64,000 bases of DNA from Streptomyces chartreusis NRRL 3882 (GTDB taxonomy: Bacteria; Actinomycetota; Actinomycetes; Streptomycetales; Streptomycetaceae), in contig NZ_LT963352.1 of the NCBI RefSeq assembly GCF_900236475.1, positions 5,192,001-5,256,000 on the forward strand, given 5' to 3'. This document shows, piece after piece, positions 1 to 8,093 of the stretch. The notes under the pieces are model-generated. The model had not been told where the DNA came from. It made no database searches and saw nothing but the letters and a program-made list of their open reading frames with translations. Positions within the stretch are counted from its first letter, which is position 1, and every line of letters starts with the position of its first letter. The translations under genes and the position numbers were made by a program.

Positions 1-647
1 GCCTGATCGGACTGGGCGCGGGCGGGCGTCCCGCTCACGAAGTCCACGAACGTCTCTTCGGCGGTCTCCCGCAGCGTGACCTGGGAAACGCCCGCCAGCC
101 GGTGCCCGGCCGGCACCACCAGCACGTGCTCGTCGTGAGCCAGAACAACGCTCTCCACACCGGAAGGCCGTTCGTTCTCCGGCATGCCGAGGAAGGCGAT
201 GTCCAGGTCGCCGTCGCGGACCGCCGCCGCCAGTTCATCGCTGCGCCCGGACCGGAGGGCGACGCGGACGTCCGGGTGCTGGGCACGGTACCGCTGCAGC
301 AGTTCGGGTACGTCGACGGCTGCCGTCGTCACGATCACGCCGACGGCGAGCCGGCCGCGCACCACGCCGGTCGCGGCGGCGGCGTCGGCAGCCGCGCGGT
401 CGGCGGCGGCCAGGCACTCGCGTGCGCCGGCGACGAACGCCGCTCCCGCCGGGGTCAGCTCGACCCGGCGGCTGGACCGGGCGAACAGCTTGACCCCGAG
501 CTCCCGTTCCAGGCCGGCGATCCGGTGACTGAGCGACGACTGCACCACGAAGCAGCGCTCAGCGGCGCGGGTGAAGTTGCGGGTTTCGGCGACGGCGACG
601 ACGTAGCGCATCTGCTGGAGATCCACACAGTCATCGTTCTGGTTCAT
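1..647 (-). CDS. LysR-family transcriptional regulator, C-terminus beyond window
   Basis: Read directly on the minus strand from an ATG at 647-645, the frame is open to the window edge (about 215 residues). Residues about 5-65 form a typical LysR winged helix-turn-helix (QQMRYVVAVAETRNFTRAAE, then SLSHRIAGLERELG and the RRVELTPAG wing). From about residue 90 the LysR effector-binding fold begins (LAVGV, then DLDIAFLG). LysR proteins are usually about 300 residues, so roughly a third is missing. The gene is divergent from the EamA exporter with only about 30 bp between the nearest possible starts, the usual arrangement for a LysR regulator that controls its neighbour. The inducer is unknown. 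The family call is firm; regulation of the exporter is inferred from position. Confidence 0.9.
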   Translation of the reverse strand, partial: MNQNDDCVDLQQMRYVVAVAETRNFTRAAERCFVVQSSLSHRIAGLERELGVKLFARSSRRVELTPAGAAFVAGARECLAAADRAAADAAAATGVVRGRLAVGVIVTTAAVDVPELLQRYRAQHPDVRVALRSGRSDELAAAVRDGDLDIAFLGMPENERPSGVESVVLAHDEHVLVVPAGHRLAGVSQVTLRETAEETFVDFVSGTPARAQSDQ

Positions 648-706
648 GGCTGCGATGGCAAGCATGTGTTGGACTCATGACCGGCCTGGATCTGAGACTT
701 CATCAC

Positions 707-2014
707 ATGCATACGTCGACCGAGCGGGCACCGGGCCCGCCGCGGAGCTCGTCCCCACGGCAGGTGGCCACCGTCGCACTGACCGCACTCGCCCCCGCGA
801 CCTGGGGCACCACGTACGTCGTCACCACGGAACTGCTCCCAGCCGGGCATCCGCTGTTCGCCGGGATGCTCCGCGCCCTGCCGGGCGGGCTGCTCGCACT
901 GGCGATCACCCGCGTGCTCCCGCGCGGGGACTGGTGGTGGAAGGCCGCCGTCCTCGGCGCGCTCAACATCGGCGCCTTGTACCCCCTCTTGTTCGTGGCG
1001 GCCGAACGACTCCCTGGCGGTGTCGCCGCCACCCTCGGTGCCACCCAACCGCTGCTGGTCGCGGGGTTGGCCGTCGCACTGCTCCACGACCGGCCCACGG
1101 CCTGGCGACTGACCTGGGGCGTGCTCGGCGTGGTCGGTGTCGGACTCGTCGTACTGGGGCCACAGGCCCGGCTGGACGCCGTCGGCGTCCTCGCCGGCAT
1201 CGGCGGTACGGCCACCATGGCCGCCGGGATCGTCCTCACCAAGCGGTGGGGCCTTCCCACGGGCGTCGGGCTTCCCAAGGGCGTCGGGCCACTGACCCTG
1301 ACCGGCTGGCAACTGACGGCGGGCGGCCTGCTCCTGCTCCCGCTCACCCTCGCGATCGAGGGGGCGCCGCCGCGCATCGACGCCCCCGCCGCCGGCGGAT
1401 ACCTGTGGCTCGGCAGCGTGGGCGGGCTGGTCGCGTCCACGCTGTGGTTCCGCGGTGTCGGAAAGCTGCCGGTCGGCGCGTCCGCACCGCTGGTGCTGCT
1501 GTCCCCGCTGGTCGCGGCCGTCATCGGCATCGCGCTGGGGGAGTCGCTGAGCCTGCTGCAGACCGTGGGCTTCGTCCTCGCCCTGGCCGCGTTGCTGGCG
1601 GCGCAACTCAAGGCCCCGAACCTGCCGGGCCGCGTGGCACGCGCCAGACCGACAGAAACCCGCACCCGAGAAAAGCCGAACACAAGGCGAACCCGAACAA
1701 AGGGGATTGATCCGATGAGGACGGGCATGAAGATAGCCGTACTGGGCGCCACCGGGATGGTCGGCAGCCGGGTGACCAATGAGGCAAGTGCACGCGGACA
1801 CCAGGTGCTCGCCCTGTCCCGGAAACCCGCGAACGAGAACCCGGGGATCCGCAACGTGACGCCGATCGCGGTCGACGCGAACGACTCGCACGCCCTACGC
1901 GAGGCGCTCGCAGGCTCCGCCTCCCACGGCGCTGCGGACGCCAGATCGCGGTCGTCGGGGCTGCGCAGGGCGCCGGCGCCGCCGACCACGAGGACGCGGA
2001 TCCCGAGCTGGTAG
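707..2014 (+). CDS. EamA/DMT-family exporter, frame fused to an epimerase start
   Basis: The first about 305 residues are a DMT-superfamily exporter with two EamA halves of about five membrane helices each (first half around PATWGTTYVV to VVGVGLVVLG, second around LTGWQLTAGGLLLLP to VLALAALLAAQ). Such proteins export metabolites or drugs across the cytoplasmic membrane. The expected stop after the last helix is absent: a basic, Arg/Thr-rich stretch continues in frame into the start of the next gene (MKIAVLGATGMVGSRV), then out-of-frame sequence until 2014. The fusion is probably accidental, because the downstream gene has its own AGGGG ribosome site at 1701-1705 and ATG at 1715. An ATG at 677 in the same frame is an alternative start. 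Transporter family certain; substrate unknown. Confidence 0.8.
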   Translation: MHTSTERAPGPPRSSSPRQVATVALTALAPATWGTTYVVTTELLPAGHPLFAGMLRALPGGLLALAITRVLPRGDWWWKAAVLGALNIGALYPLLFVAAERLPGGVAATLGATQPLLVAGLAVALLHDRPTAWRLTWGVLGVVGVGLVVLGPQARLDAVGVLAGIGGTATMAAGIVLTKRWGLPTGVGLPKGVGPLTLTGWQLTAGGLLLLPLTLAIEGAPPRIDAPAAGGYLWLGSVGGLVASTLWFRGVGKLPVGASAPLVLLSPLVAAVIGIALGESLSLLQTVGFVLALAALLAAQLKAPNLPGRVARARPTETRTREKPNTRRTRTKGIDPMRTGMKIAVLGATGMVGSRVTNEASARGHQVLALSRKPANENPGIRNVTPIAVDANDSHALREALAGSASHGAADARSRSSGLRRAPAPPTTRTRIPSW

Positions 2015-2322
2015 CCGACAACCCGGCGTACGTACCCGCCGAGATCAAGCCCGTCGCCGCCGCCGGAATCGCTCAGCTGCGAACCTGCCGGTCCCATGCC
2101 GATGCCGACTGCGTCTACCTGAGCCCACCGGCCCTGCTCGAACCCGGCGAACGAACCGGCCGCTATCGGCGCGGCACCGACACGTTGCTCATCAGCGCCG
2201 ACGGCCGATCCTGGATCAGCGCCGAGGACCTGGCCGTCGCCGTGGTCGACGAACTCGAGACCCCCGGCCCCGACCACCTCGTCACGGTGGTCCACCGAGG
2301 CGAACGCCACCCGTCAGCGTGA
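1715..2322 (+). pseudogene. NAD(P)-binding epimerase/reductase remnant with an internal inversion
   Basis: The start (MRTGMKIAVLGATGMVGSRV) carries a GATGMVG dinucleotide-binding loop typical of small NAD(P)H-binding, NmrA-like oxidoreductases. The C-terminal half is readable on the plus strand in another frame from about 2003 (LVADNPAYVPAEIK through SWISAEDLAVAVVDELE, ending at TGA 2320-2322). The middle is damaged. Bases 1944-2002 read correctly only on the minus strand (GIRVLVVGGAGALRSPDDRD), so a 59-bp piece is flipped. About 40 residues expected between ALAG and GIRV are also missing. No intact protein can be made. The two breakpoints share GATC and neighbouring GCG, which suggests a microhomology-driven inversion plus deletion. 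Confidence 0.85.
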
Positions 2323-2345
2323 GCCGGTCTCTCTGGCGCGAATTT

Positions 2346-2395
2346 ACGGAGTGAGGACTCACTCATTGACGGAGTGAGTCCTCACTCCGTACTCT
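2346..2395 (+). promoter_or_regulatory. Double palindromic TetR operator with embedded promoter
   Basis: A perfect 19-bp inverted repeat (arms 2346-2364 and 2372-2390, 7-bp loop) is built from two 16-bp near-palindromes of the form GAGTGAG-N2-CTCACTC at 2349-2364 and 2372-2387. A good -35 TTGACG (2366-2371) lies in the loop, with TACTCT (2390-2395) as -10 after an 18-bp spacer occupied by the second palindrome. The TetR start codon is at 2403, where transcription should begin, so the message is probably leaderless. Binding by the adjacent TetR protein would block the promoter, so autorepression is the natural reading. Confidence 0.8.
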
Positions 2396-2402
2396 CTCGG
2401 TC

Positions 2403-3014
2403 ATGACAGCATCTGAGGAGAAGCAGAGCACCCGCCGCCGCGCCCCCGCCATGTCGCCGGAGCAGCGCCGCGAAATGATCATCCAGACCGCGATCCCGCT
2501 GATCGCCGAGTACGGTGCCGCCGTGACGACCGCGAAGATCGCCCGCGCCGCGGGCATCGGCGAGGGCACGATCTTCCGCGTCTTCGCCGACAAGGACGAG
2601 CTGCTGCAGGCCTGCATGGCCGAGGCGCTCTCACCCGAGCACGCGGTCCGCGAGCTCGACGCGATCGACCTGTCCCAGCCGCTGCCCGACCGGCTCGCGG
2701 AGGCGGCCGAGGCGCTGCAGGCGCACATGTCCAGGATGGGTGCGGTCCTCGGCTCGCTCGGGCATCGCGGCGGCAAGCACCCCGGCACGGTACGCGGCGC
2801 GGGCCGCGACGAGTCGACGACCCGTATCCGCGCGGCCCTCGCCGAACTGCTGGAGCCCGAGAAGGCCGCCCTGCGCCGCCCGCCGGAGCAGATCGCGGCC
2901 CTCTTCTTCGGGCTGCTCTTCACCCAGCCGCGCACGGAGGACGAGCCCGACCTGACCCCGCAGGAGCTGGTGGAGGTGTTCTTGCACGGGGCGCTCTCGG
3001 GGGCCACCAAGTGA
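2403..3014 (+). CDS. TetR-family repressor
   Basis: A 203-residue protein of normal TetR length. Residues about 22-66 form the TetR helix-turn-helix (IIQTAIPLIAEYGAAVTTAK, then GEGTIFRVFADKDELLQACM). The rest is the helical ligand and dimer domain, which is not family-specific enough to name an inducer. It directly follows the palindromic operator and overlaps the next gene by 4 bp (GTGA), so it and the small membrane protein downstream are translationally coupled. The usual partner for this pairing would be an efflux or membrane function, but the downstream gene is damaged. Regulator family certain, target inferred. Confidence 0.92.
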   Translation: MTASEEKQSTRRRAPAMSPEQRREMIIQTAIPLIAEYGAAVTTAKIARAAGIGEGTIFRVFADKDELLQACMAEALSPEHAVRELDAIDLSQPLPDRLAEAAEALQAHMSRMGAVLGSLGHRGGKHPGTVRGAGRDESTTRIRAALAELLEPEKAALRRPPEQIAALFFGLLFTQPRTEDEPDLTPQELVEVFLHGALSGATK

Positions 3015-3595
3015 GCGCGCGCAGAAGGCGCCTGGGGGTTACGGCCCTGGCCGTCCTGGCCCCCGTCCTGGTGTGGCTGGTCGCGGACCCACTGCTGGGA
3101 CACCGGCTGCGGATCACCGACGGCGAGCGGACGCTCGGCATCGGCGCCGCGCCCGCAGCGGTCGTCGCACTGCTCGCGTCGCTCTCCGGCTGGGGGCTGC
3201 TGGCCGCCCTGGAGCGATCAGGCGTGCGGCGCGCCCGCGCCATCTGGACGGGGCTGGCCGGCGCGGTACTGGCCGTGTCCTTCCTGCCGCTCCTCGGCGA
3301 CGGCATGGACGGCGGCACCCGGCTCGCCCTCGCCCTGATGCACGTGGCGGTGGCGGCGGTGCTGATCCCGGGGCTGGGCGGCAGGTCACCCGGGGCGGGG
3401 ACGGGTGCGGGTTTCTCCCCCTCATGCCCGCAGCCCGCCGAGCGCGCCGCCGGGCGCGGCCAGCCGCGTTCCTGGCCGAGGCCCTCGGTGGCGGGCCGGT
3501 CATCTCTGATCCGCGCTTCTCGCGGCTCTATGCGCTGGTGCCCGCCCGGATGTCTGCGACGCTGCACCAGGTCGCCGACACGGGCCCCGCCTTGA
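3011..3595 (+). CDS. Small four-helix membrane protein (DUF6069-like) with a foreign tail
   Basis: Starts at GTG 3011 overlapping the TetR stop. Residues 1-130 contain four hydrophobic segments (about 8-25, 45-65, 72-95, 103-121) and resemble the DUF6069 membrane proteins often found next to TetR genes; function unknown. The normal protein would end soon after IPGLGG. Here the frame continues for about 60 Arg/Pro/Ser-rich residues because bases 3465-3582 are an out-of-frame copy of part of the gene at 8094-8675. The original stop was evidently lost in that rearrangement. Membrane nature clear, DUF label from memory. Confidence 0.65.
   Translation: MSARRRRLGVTALAVLAPVLVWLVADPLLGHRLRITDGERTLGIGAAPAAVVALLASLSGWGLLAALERSGVRRARAIWTGLAGAVLAVSFLPLLGDGMDGGTRLALALMHVAVAAVLIPGLGGRSPGAGTGAGFSPSCPQPAERAAGRGQPRSWPRPSVAGRSSLIRASRGSMRWCPPGCLRRCTRSPTRAPP
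3465..3582 (+). repeat. 118-bp copy of an internal piece of the gene at 8094-8675
   Basis: These 118 bases match 8357-8474 with five mismatches and no gaps (about 96 per cent). In the complete gene the stretch encodes residues about 89-127 in frame; here it is read in another frame as the tail of the small membrane protein. The match starts and stops abruptly, as expected for a recombination scar rather than a conserved domain. Confidence 0.9.
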
Positions 3596-3674
3596 TGATG
3601 GCCCCGACACGCTCGTTATCAGGCTGCGACAACAGCGTCCTGAGCTGACCTGCGCACAGCGATGATCCACGCGG

Positions 3675-4943
3675 TCACTCAGGTTTGGCCGTGATCACCG
3701 CTGTCTCTTCCGGCGCCGCGACGCTTACCGTGCCGTCGGCCGTGACGAAGGGCTCCTTACCGGGCTGCCGTGCGCCGATGCATGCGAGGGCGAGCGTGGC
3801 GGTCACGGCCAGGACGACAACGGCGGCTCCCGAGAGCAGGAAGGCGTTCTCGACTCCGGCGAGGGTGATGGCGGTCGAGGCCACAAAGGGGGAGATCGCC
3901 AGGGCTCCTGCCACCCCGGCCTCCCACAGGCCGAGCGCCTTCGCCAGATGATGGCTCGGTATGCGCTGCTGCACCAGTGCGATCAAGGGAATGTCCGTGA
4001 GGGCCGAGGCCAGCCCCGTGGCGGTCAGGAGAACCGCCGCCACAGCATGGGAGGTGACCGTTCCCAGCGGAGCCCGGAAGATCCCGAGCAGGGCCCACGC
4101 CAGCACCGCGGCCAGTGCGAGTCTGCGGATGCGCAGACCGGCCAGGAGCAGGGCGCCCACCACTTCGGCGACCCCGGCGACGCCGAGCAGCAGGCCGTAC
4201 TGGCCGCCCTGTCCCACGACCGCGACCAGCCCGACGGTCAGGAAACCGTTGGTCAGGGCGAGGGCGAGCACGAAGGTCACGATGACCACGAGTACGTCGG
4301 GAGCGGCCCGCACGGCCCTGAGCCCGGCGCTGAGATCGGACCACAACCCCGTCTGACCCCCGGTCGGGGCGGGGCGGGTCACGCGGATGGCGGCCACGGC
4401 GGCCGCCGAGCCCAGGAAGGTCAGTCCGTTGACCGCCAGCGCCGACTGCGGCGAGCCGAAGGCCAGCAGCGGCGCGAGCATGAGCGGGCCGACGAAGAAG
4501 GCGGCCCGGAAGGCGACTTGCAGCAGTCCGTTGGCCTGCTGGAGGCGGTCGTCCGGCACGATCTGCGGGACGATGGCGTTGCGGGCCGGGGCGAACGGGG
4601 CGCCGATCAGTGCCAGGAGCGCCGTGGTCGCCACGAGCAGGGGCAGGTTCAGCAGGTCGAGGGAGAGCAGGACCGAAGCCACGGCCACCACGGCGACCCG
4701 GGCCAGGTCGGTGGCGATCATCAGCTTCCGGCGGTCGCGGCGGTCGGCGTACGAGGCGACGACGAAGGTGGCCACGAACGCGGGCGCGAACGCGGAGACG
4801 CTGACCACGGCGACGGCCGTGGGGTCCTTCGTCAGTGACCAGGCCAGCCAGGCGGTCGCGGCGGTGTACAGGCCGTCGCCGAAGCGTGAGATGCCCTGGC
4901 CGGCGAAGAGAAGCAGGAAGTTGCGGTCCTTCAGCAGTGACAT
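3675..4943 (-). CDS. MFS transporter (EntS/MFS_3 type)
   Basis: A 422-residue protein with about 12 membrane helices and the loop 2-3 signature of the major facilitator superfamily (ASYADRRDRRKLMIATD near residue 65). The start LLKDRNFLLLFAGQGISRFGDGL is typical of MFS_3 drug or siderophore exporters. Helices fill residues 10-390; the tail is short and hydrophilic. It lies 56 bp downstream of the ArsR-type regulator gene on the same strand, and an ATTAG...CTAAT inverted repeat lies between them, so it is probably the regulator's target. Substrate cannot be read from sequence. Family call firm. Confidence 0.9.
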   Translation of the reverse strand: MSLLKDRNFLLLFAGQGISRFGDGLYTAATAWLAWSLTKDPTAVAVVSVSAFAPAFVATFVVASYADRRDRRKLMIATDLARVAVVAVASVLLSLDLLNLPLLVATTALLALIGAPFAPARNAIVPQIVPDDRLQQANGLLQVAFRAAFFVGPLMLAPLLAFGSPQSALAVNGLTFLGSAAAVAAIRVTRPAPTGGQTGLWSDLSAGLRAVRAAPDVLVVIVTFVLALALTNGFLTVGLVAVVGQGGQYGLLLGVAGVAEVVGALLLAGLRIRRLALAAVLAWALLGIFRAPLGTVTSHAVAAVLLTATGLASALTDIPLIALVQQRIPSHHLAKALGLWEAGVAGALAISPFVASTAITLAGVENAFLLSGAAVVVLAVTATLALACIGARQPGKEPFVTADGTVSVAAPEETAVITAKPE

Positions 4944-4982
4944 GCGGCCACTGTCGGGTCCTGTCGGGGGCCTGATCCACTT

Positions 4983-5000
4983 ATTAGGCAGATGGCTAAT
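4983..5000. promoter_or_regulatory. Imperfect palindrome upstream of the MFS gene
   Basis: ATTAGGC-N4-GGCTAAT, one mismatch in the arms, lies between the ArsR-type regulator stop and the MFS start codon. ArsR-family proteins bind AT-rich imperfect palindromes of this kind, and its position fits an operator for the exporter. Inferred from pattern and location only. Confidence 0.5.
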
Positions 5001-6127
5001 CAGTCGTGCTCAGTCACCTCGCCGTCGCCGTCGCCGTGCAGGAAGCTTTCCAGGCTCGGTGTCAGGCCCGCCACCTGTCCGGGCGCGAGCCGGTACAGGA
5101 CGTAATAGCCCTCGCGGCGGCGCTCCAGCAGGCCCGCGTCCGCCAGCACCCGCAGGTGCTTGGACAGGGCGGCCTCGCTGACGCCGACGAGCGGGGCCAA
5201 CTCCTGGGTGCTGCGCGGGCGTTCGGCGAGCAGCCGCAGGGCACGCAGCCGGGTGTCGTCGGCGAGCGCGCGGAGTGTGCCGACGAGCCTGGTCGGCGGA
5301 ATCCTCGGGCGGGCTTCCCGGACGATCGAGGAGACGGGGAAGACGAGCCCGAGGGGCCACGGACCGTCGCAGTTGACGCGTACGTGCGGCCACACATAGG
5401 CGCTGGGGGCGAGCACGAGTGTGTCGTCCGGGCCGATGGCGACCTCGTGGTCGTGCGGCCGCTCCAGCCAGAAGCGTTCGGCCTGCGGATCGCTGCGCAC
5501 CTCCGGCCACAGGCCGCGGAGCATCCCGTACAGGCCGCGCTGCTCGATCTGGTGTCCGGCCTCGCTGACGCCGGCGGCGAGTTCGGGTTCGAGCCGTGCC
5601 CATTCCTCCTGGAATGCCTCCCGCCAGTAGCGCTCCAGCATGCTCAGGAACCGTTCGAGCAGCGCGCGGGGGTCGTCGAGGAGCATCGCGGCCATCGCTT
5701 CGTCGCTTTCCCGTGCGACTCGCTCCCGCAACAGGCCGCGTACCTCCGGTTCGTCCAGCACCTGCGGATCCCTGCCCTCGCCGCCGCCCGGCCAGGGCGT
5801 GAGCAGGGGGACGGCGAACTCCAGGCGGACCAGTTCCGGATCCGCCCCGCGCAAGCCGGCCAGTTCGTCTTCGAAGGCCGCCAGTTGGCCGGTCGGCTGC
5901 GGAAAGAGGAACTCGGGGAAGTACGAGCGCACCGCGTAGGAGAACGCCTCGATCTCCCGCTTCAGCGCCGGGGACAGCTTGCGCATCGCACGCACCCAGC
6001 CGTGCTGGACGGGGTGATGCTTGGGCTCCACCAGCACATGGAGACTCAGCACGGCTTCCATCGTCGGCGAGTAGGCGAACCCCACCCGCTCCGCACCGTC
6101 GGCAGGGACCCGGAACACAATCGTCAT
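5000..6127 (-). CDS. ArsR-type regulator with N-terminal DUF5937-like domain
   Basis: A 375-residue protein from ATG 6127 (MTIVFRVPADGAERV). Residues 1 to about 270 are a helical domain common in Streptomyces regulators (DUF5937-like, label from memory). Residues about 285-360 are an ArsR winged helix (LVGTLRALADDTRLRALRLL, then ELAPLVGVSEAALSKHLRVL and GYYVLYRL). There is no cysteine metal site, so it is unlikely to sense metals. It is followed by the MFS exporter, making a regulator-efflux pair. The longer frame upstream of 6127 is the ruined esterase gene, not part of this protein. Confidence 0.88.
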   Translation of the reverse strand: MTIVFRVPADGAERVGFAYSPTMEAVLSLHVLVEPKHHPVQHGWVRAMRKLSPALKREIEAFSYAVRSYFPEFLFPQPTGQLAAFEDELAGLRGADPELVRLEFAVPLLTPWPGGGEGRDPQVLDEPEVRGLLRERVARESDEAMAAMLLDDPRALLERFLSMLERYWREAFQEEWARLEPELAAGVSEAGHQIEQRGLYGMLRGLWPEVRSDPQAERFWLERPHDHEVAIGPDDTLVLAPSAYVWPHVRVNCDGPWPLGLVFPVSSIVREARPRIPPTRLVGTLRALADDTRLRALRLLAERPRSTQELAPLVGVSEAALSKHLRVLADAGLLERRREGYYVLYRLAPGQVAGLTPSLESFLHGDGDGEVTEHD

Positions 6128-6204
6128 GACCCGCCATCCTTGCCTCACGGCATCCGCGACGGGAGCCGCGCCGCGCCGCGTTCTCGGCCTTCGGCCTGCA
6201 CCGG

Positions 6205-6806
6205 TGCCCGCCTCCGCGCAGGCGTCGTGACCCTCGAAGGGCGTGCAGGTGTCGACGTAGTGGGCTCCAGCAGCTTTGGCGCGCTGCTTCGGCATCGCGT
6301 CGAGCTGCTCCTCCTTCTCGTGCAGGTACGTCACGTCGCCGGGGGACGGGCAGTTCGCGGCCGCACTCGTCGACGTCGGAGGGCAGGATCGCGGGGTAGC
6401 CGGCGACGTAGACCTCCGCCTCGGGCGCGCGGCGCTCAACCTCCTTCAGCGCGGCGGAGAGCTTTTCGCCGGCCTGCTTGATCTTGTGCTGCATCTCGTC
6501 GGTGCCGCTGTAGCTGACGTACTGCCGCTCGCAGGGGGCGTCCTTGGGGATGCACTTGCTGCTGCCCAGGGCCTGATACGCCACTCCCATGACGCACGGT
6601 TTGATCAGCGAGGCGAAGCCGATGTCGTTGCCTCCGATGCCGGCGGTCACCAGCCGGGTCCCCGCGGACGGCGCGGCGAACCTCGGGCTGTTGGTGCCGT
6701 CGTCGGTGGACTGGGAGGAGGTGAGGCCAGGGACCTTGGCGCCGCTGCAGCTGAGGTCCTTGAAGACGGCGCCCGTCAGGCTCGGTTCGGCGGCGACCAG
6801 GGACTT
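6205..6806 (-). pseudogene. SGNH/GDSL esterase-lipase remnant
   Basis: On the minus strand the frame reads central blocks of a secreted SGNH lipase: FKDLSCSGAKV, then TAGIGGNDIGFASLI (the GxND oxyanion block) and AEVYVAGYPAILP. A one-base indel in the C5 run at 6341-6345 then shifts the frame. The other frame continues with GDVTYLHEKEEQLDAM and AHYVDTCTPFEGHDAC, which includes the region before the catalytic histidine. The N-terminal GDSY block and the final DxxHP block are missing. Clearly a pseudogene truncated at both ends. The right end stops abruptly at about 6806, next to an unrelated sliver. Confidence 0.85.
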
Positions 6807-6807
6807 C

Positions 6808-7985
6808 CGCGACGAGGTGGTCCTGGCCACCAAGTTCGGCAACGACCTGGCGATCGCCGGGCTGGTCGGCATCTCCCCGGACTACCTGTCGCAGATCGAG
6901 CGGGGCCTCAAGGTGCCGTCGCTGCCCATCCTGTGCGCCCTCGCACAGGAATTGGGGTTCCCACGGCCGCACTGCTGTCGGAGCAGCCACCGGTGGAGGA
7001 GGAGTCGGCGGACACCGCGGACGCTGCGGTCGGTCGGGCCCTCCTTGGCTACGGCCCAGCCCTCAGCACCGCGCCCGTGCCGGCGGACCAGCTGCAGGAC
7101 CGGGTTGAAGCTGCATGGCAGAGCTGGCAGACGGCAGGAGACCGCTTCACCAAGGCGGCCGACACCCTGCCCGGGCTCGTCGCCGACGTCGAACACGCCT
7201 TACGCGCCGCTCGGACAGGGACGGACCCAACAGAGCGCCGCGCCGTACTCCGAGCGTCGGCGGACTTGTACTGCCTGCTCCGCTCGTATCTGCGCCGCAC
7301 CGGCCGCGTGGACCTTGCCACTCTGGCTGCCGACCGAGCCATGCGAGCCGCCGAGGACGCCGACGATCCGCTCCGCATCGCCGCCGCTCAGTGGAACCTC
7401 GGTCACGTACTGCTTGCTGCGGGCCAGCCCGCCGAGGCGGAGGAACTCGCGCTCCGGGCGGCTGAGCAGATTGCCACCGCGCGGATGCCGGAGGTCGAGA
7501 GGGTCGCGATGGGTGGCGCCCTCCAGCTGGTCGCCGTGGTGGGGGCCGCGCGTCGGCGCCAATGGTGGGAAGCGAGGGAGCGGCTCACCCGGTATGCCGC
7601 GCCCGCGGCCCGCGTCGTCCCCGACGTGAGCAACATCGGCTGGACGGTGTTCGGGCCCACGAACATTGCGCTGCACGCCTTGAGCATCGAGATGGAAGCG
7701 GGAGAAACCGGCGAGGCCCTGCACACCGCGGACGCCATCGACACGAGCGGACTGCCCTCACTGGAGCGCGAGTTCACGTTCGGTCTGGAGGTGGCGGCCT
7801 GCCACAGCCAGCGCCGGGACGACGCCGCCGCGCTTCTCGCCCTCCTCGGCTTGGAGGTGACCGCCCCGGAGGACCTGGCCCGGACGCCGCTCGCGCGGCA
7901 GCTGGTGCTGACGGTGATGCGCCGAGGCCGGGCCATGCACGCGCGGCAAGCCGAGCAACTGGCGGTGCGCATCGGCCTCGTGTAG
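6808..7985 (+). pseudogene. XRE-TPR regulator remnant (frameshifted, N-terminus replaced)
   Basis: Bases 6844-6950 encode the second half of an XRE helix-turn-helix (LVGISPDYLSQIERGLKVPS). A one-base loss in the G run at 6954-6957 breaks the frame; beyond it the other frame continues GVPTAALLSEQP and a helical, TPR-like sensor domain to TAG 7983-7985 (ALRAARTGTDPTERRAVLRA, then DPLRIAAAQWNLGHVLLAAG). Streptomyces carries many such XRE-TPR proteins. The normal N-terminus is gone: 6808-6843 instead encodes RDEVVLATKFGN, a phrase characteristic of aldo/keto reductases. No functional protein is expected unless a start after the frameshift is used. Confidence 0.75.
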
Positions 7986-8093
7986 GCCGCCGAGCCCGTG
8001 GTTCACCCGAACTGTCAGCTCGGGTGGGCGTGACCACACATCCCTAGGGTCGCGCGTATGAGGCGGACCAACTGCGACCGGGGAGGCACGAGC

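Noticed and set aside
6276..7985. A 569-residue continuous plus-strand frame covering the esterase remnant and the XRE-TPR gene.
   Set aside because: The first about 230 residues are antisense to the esterase remnant. Recognisable protein appears only from about 6955, after a frameshift, so it is not one gene.
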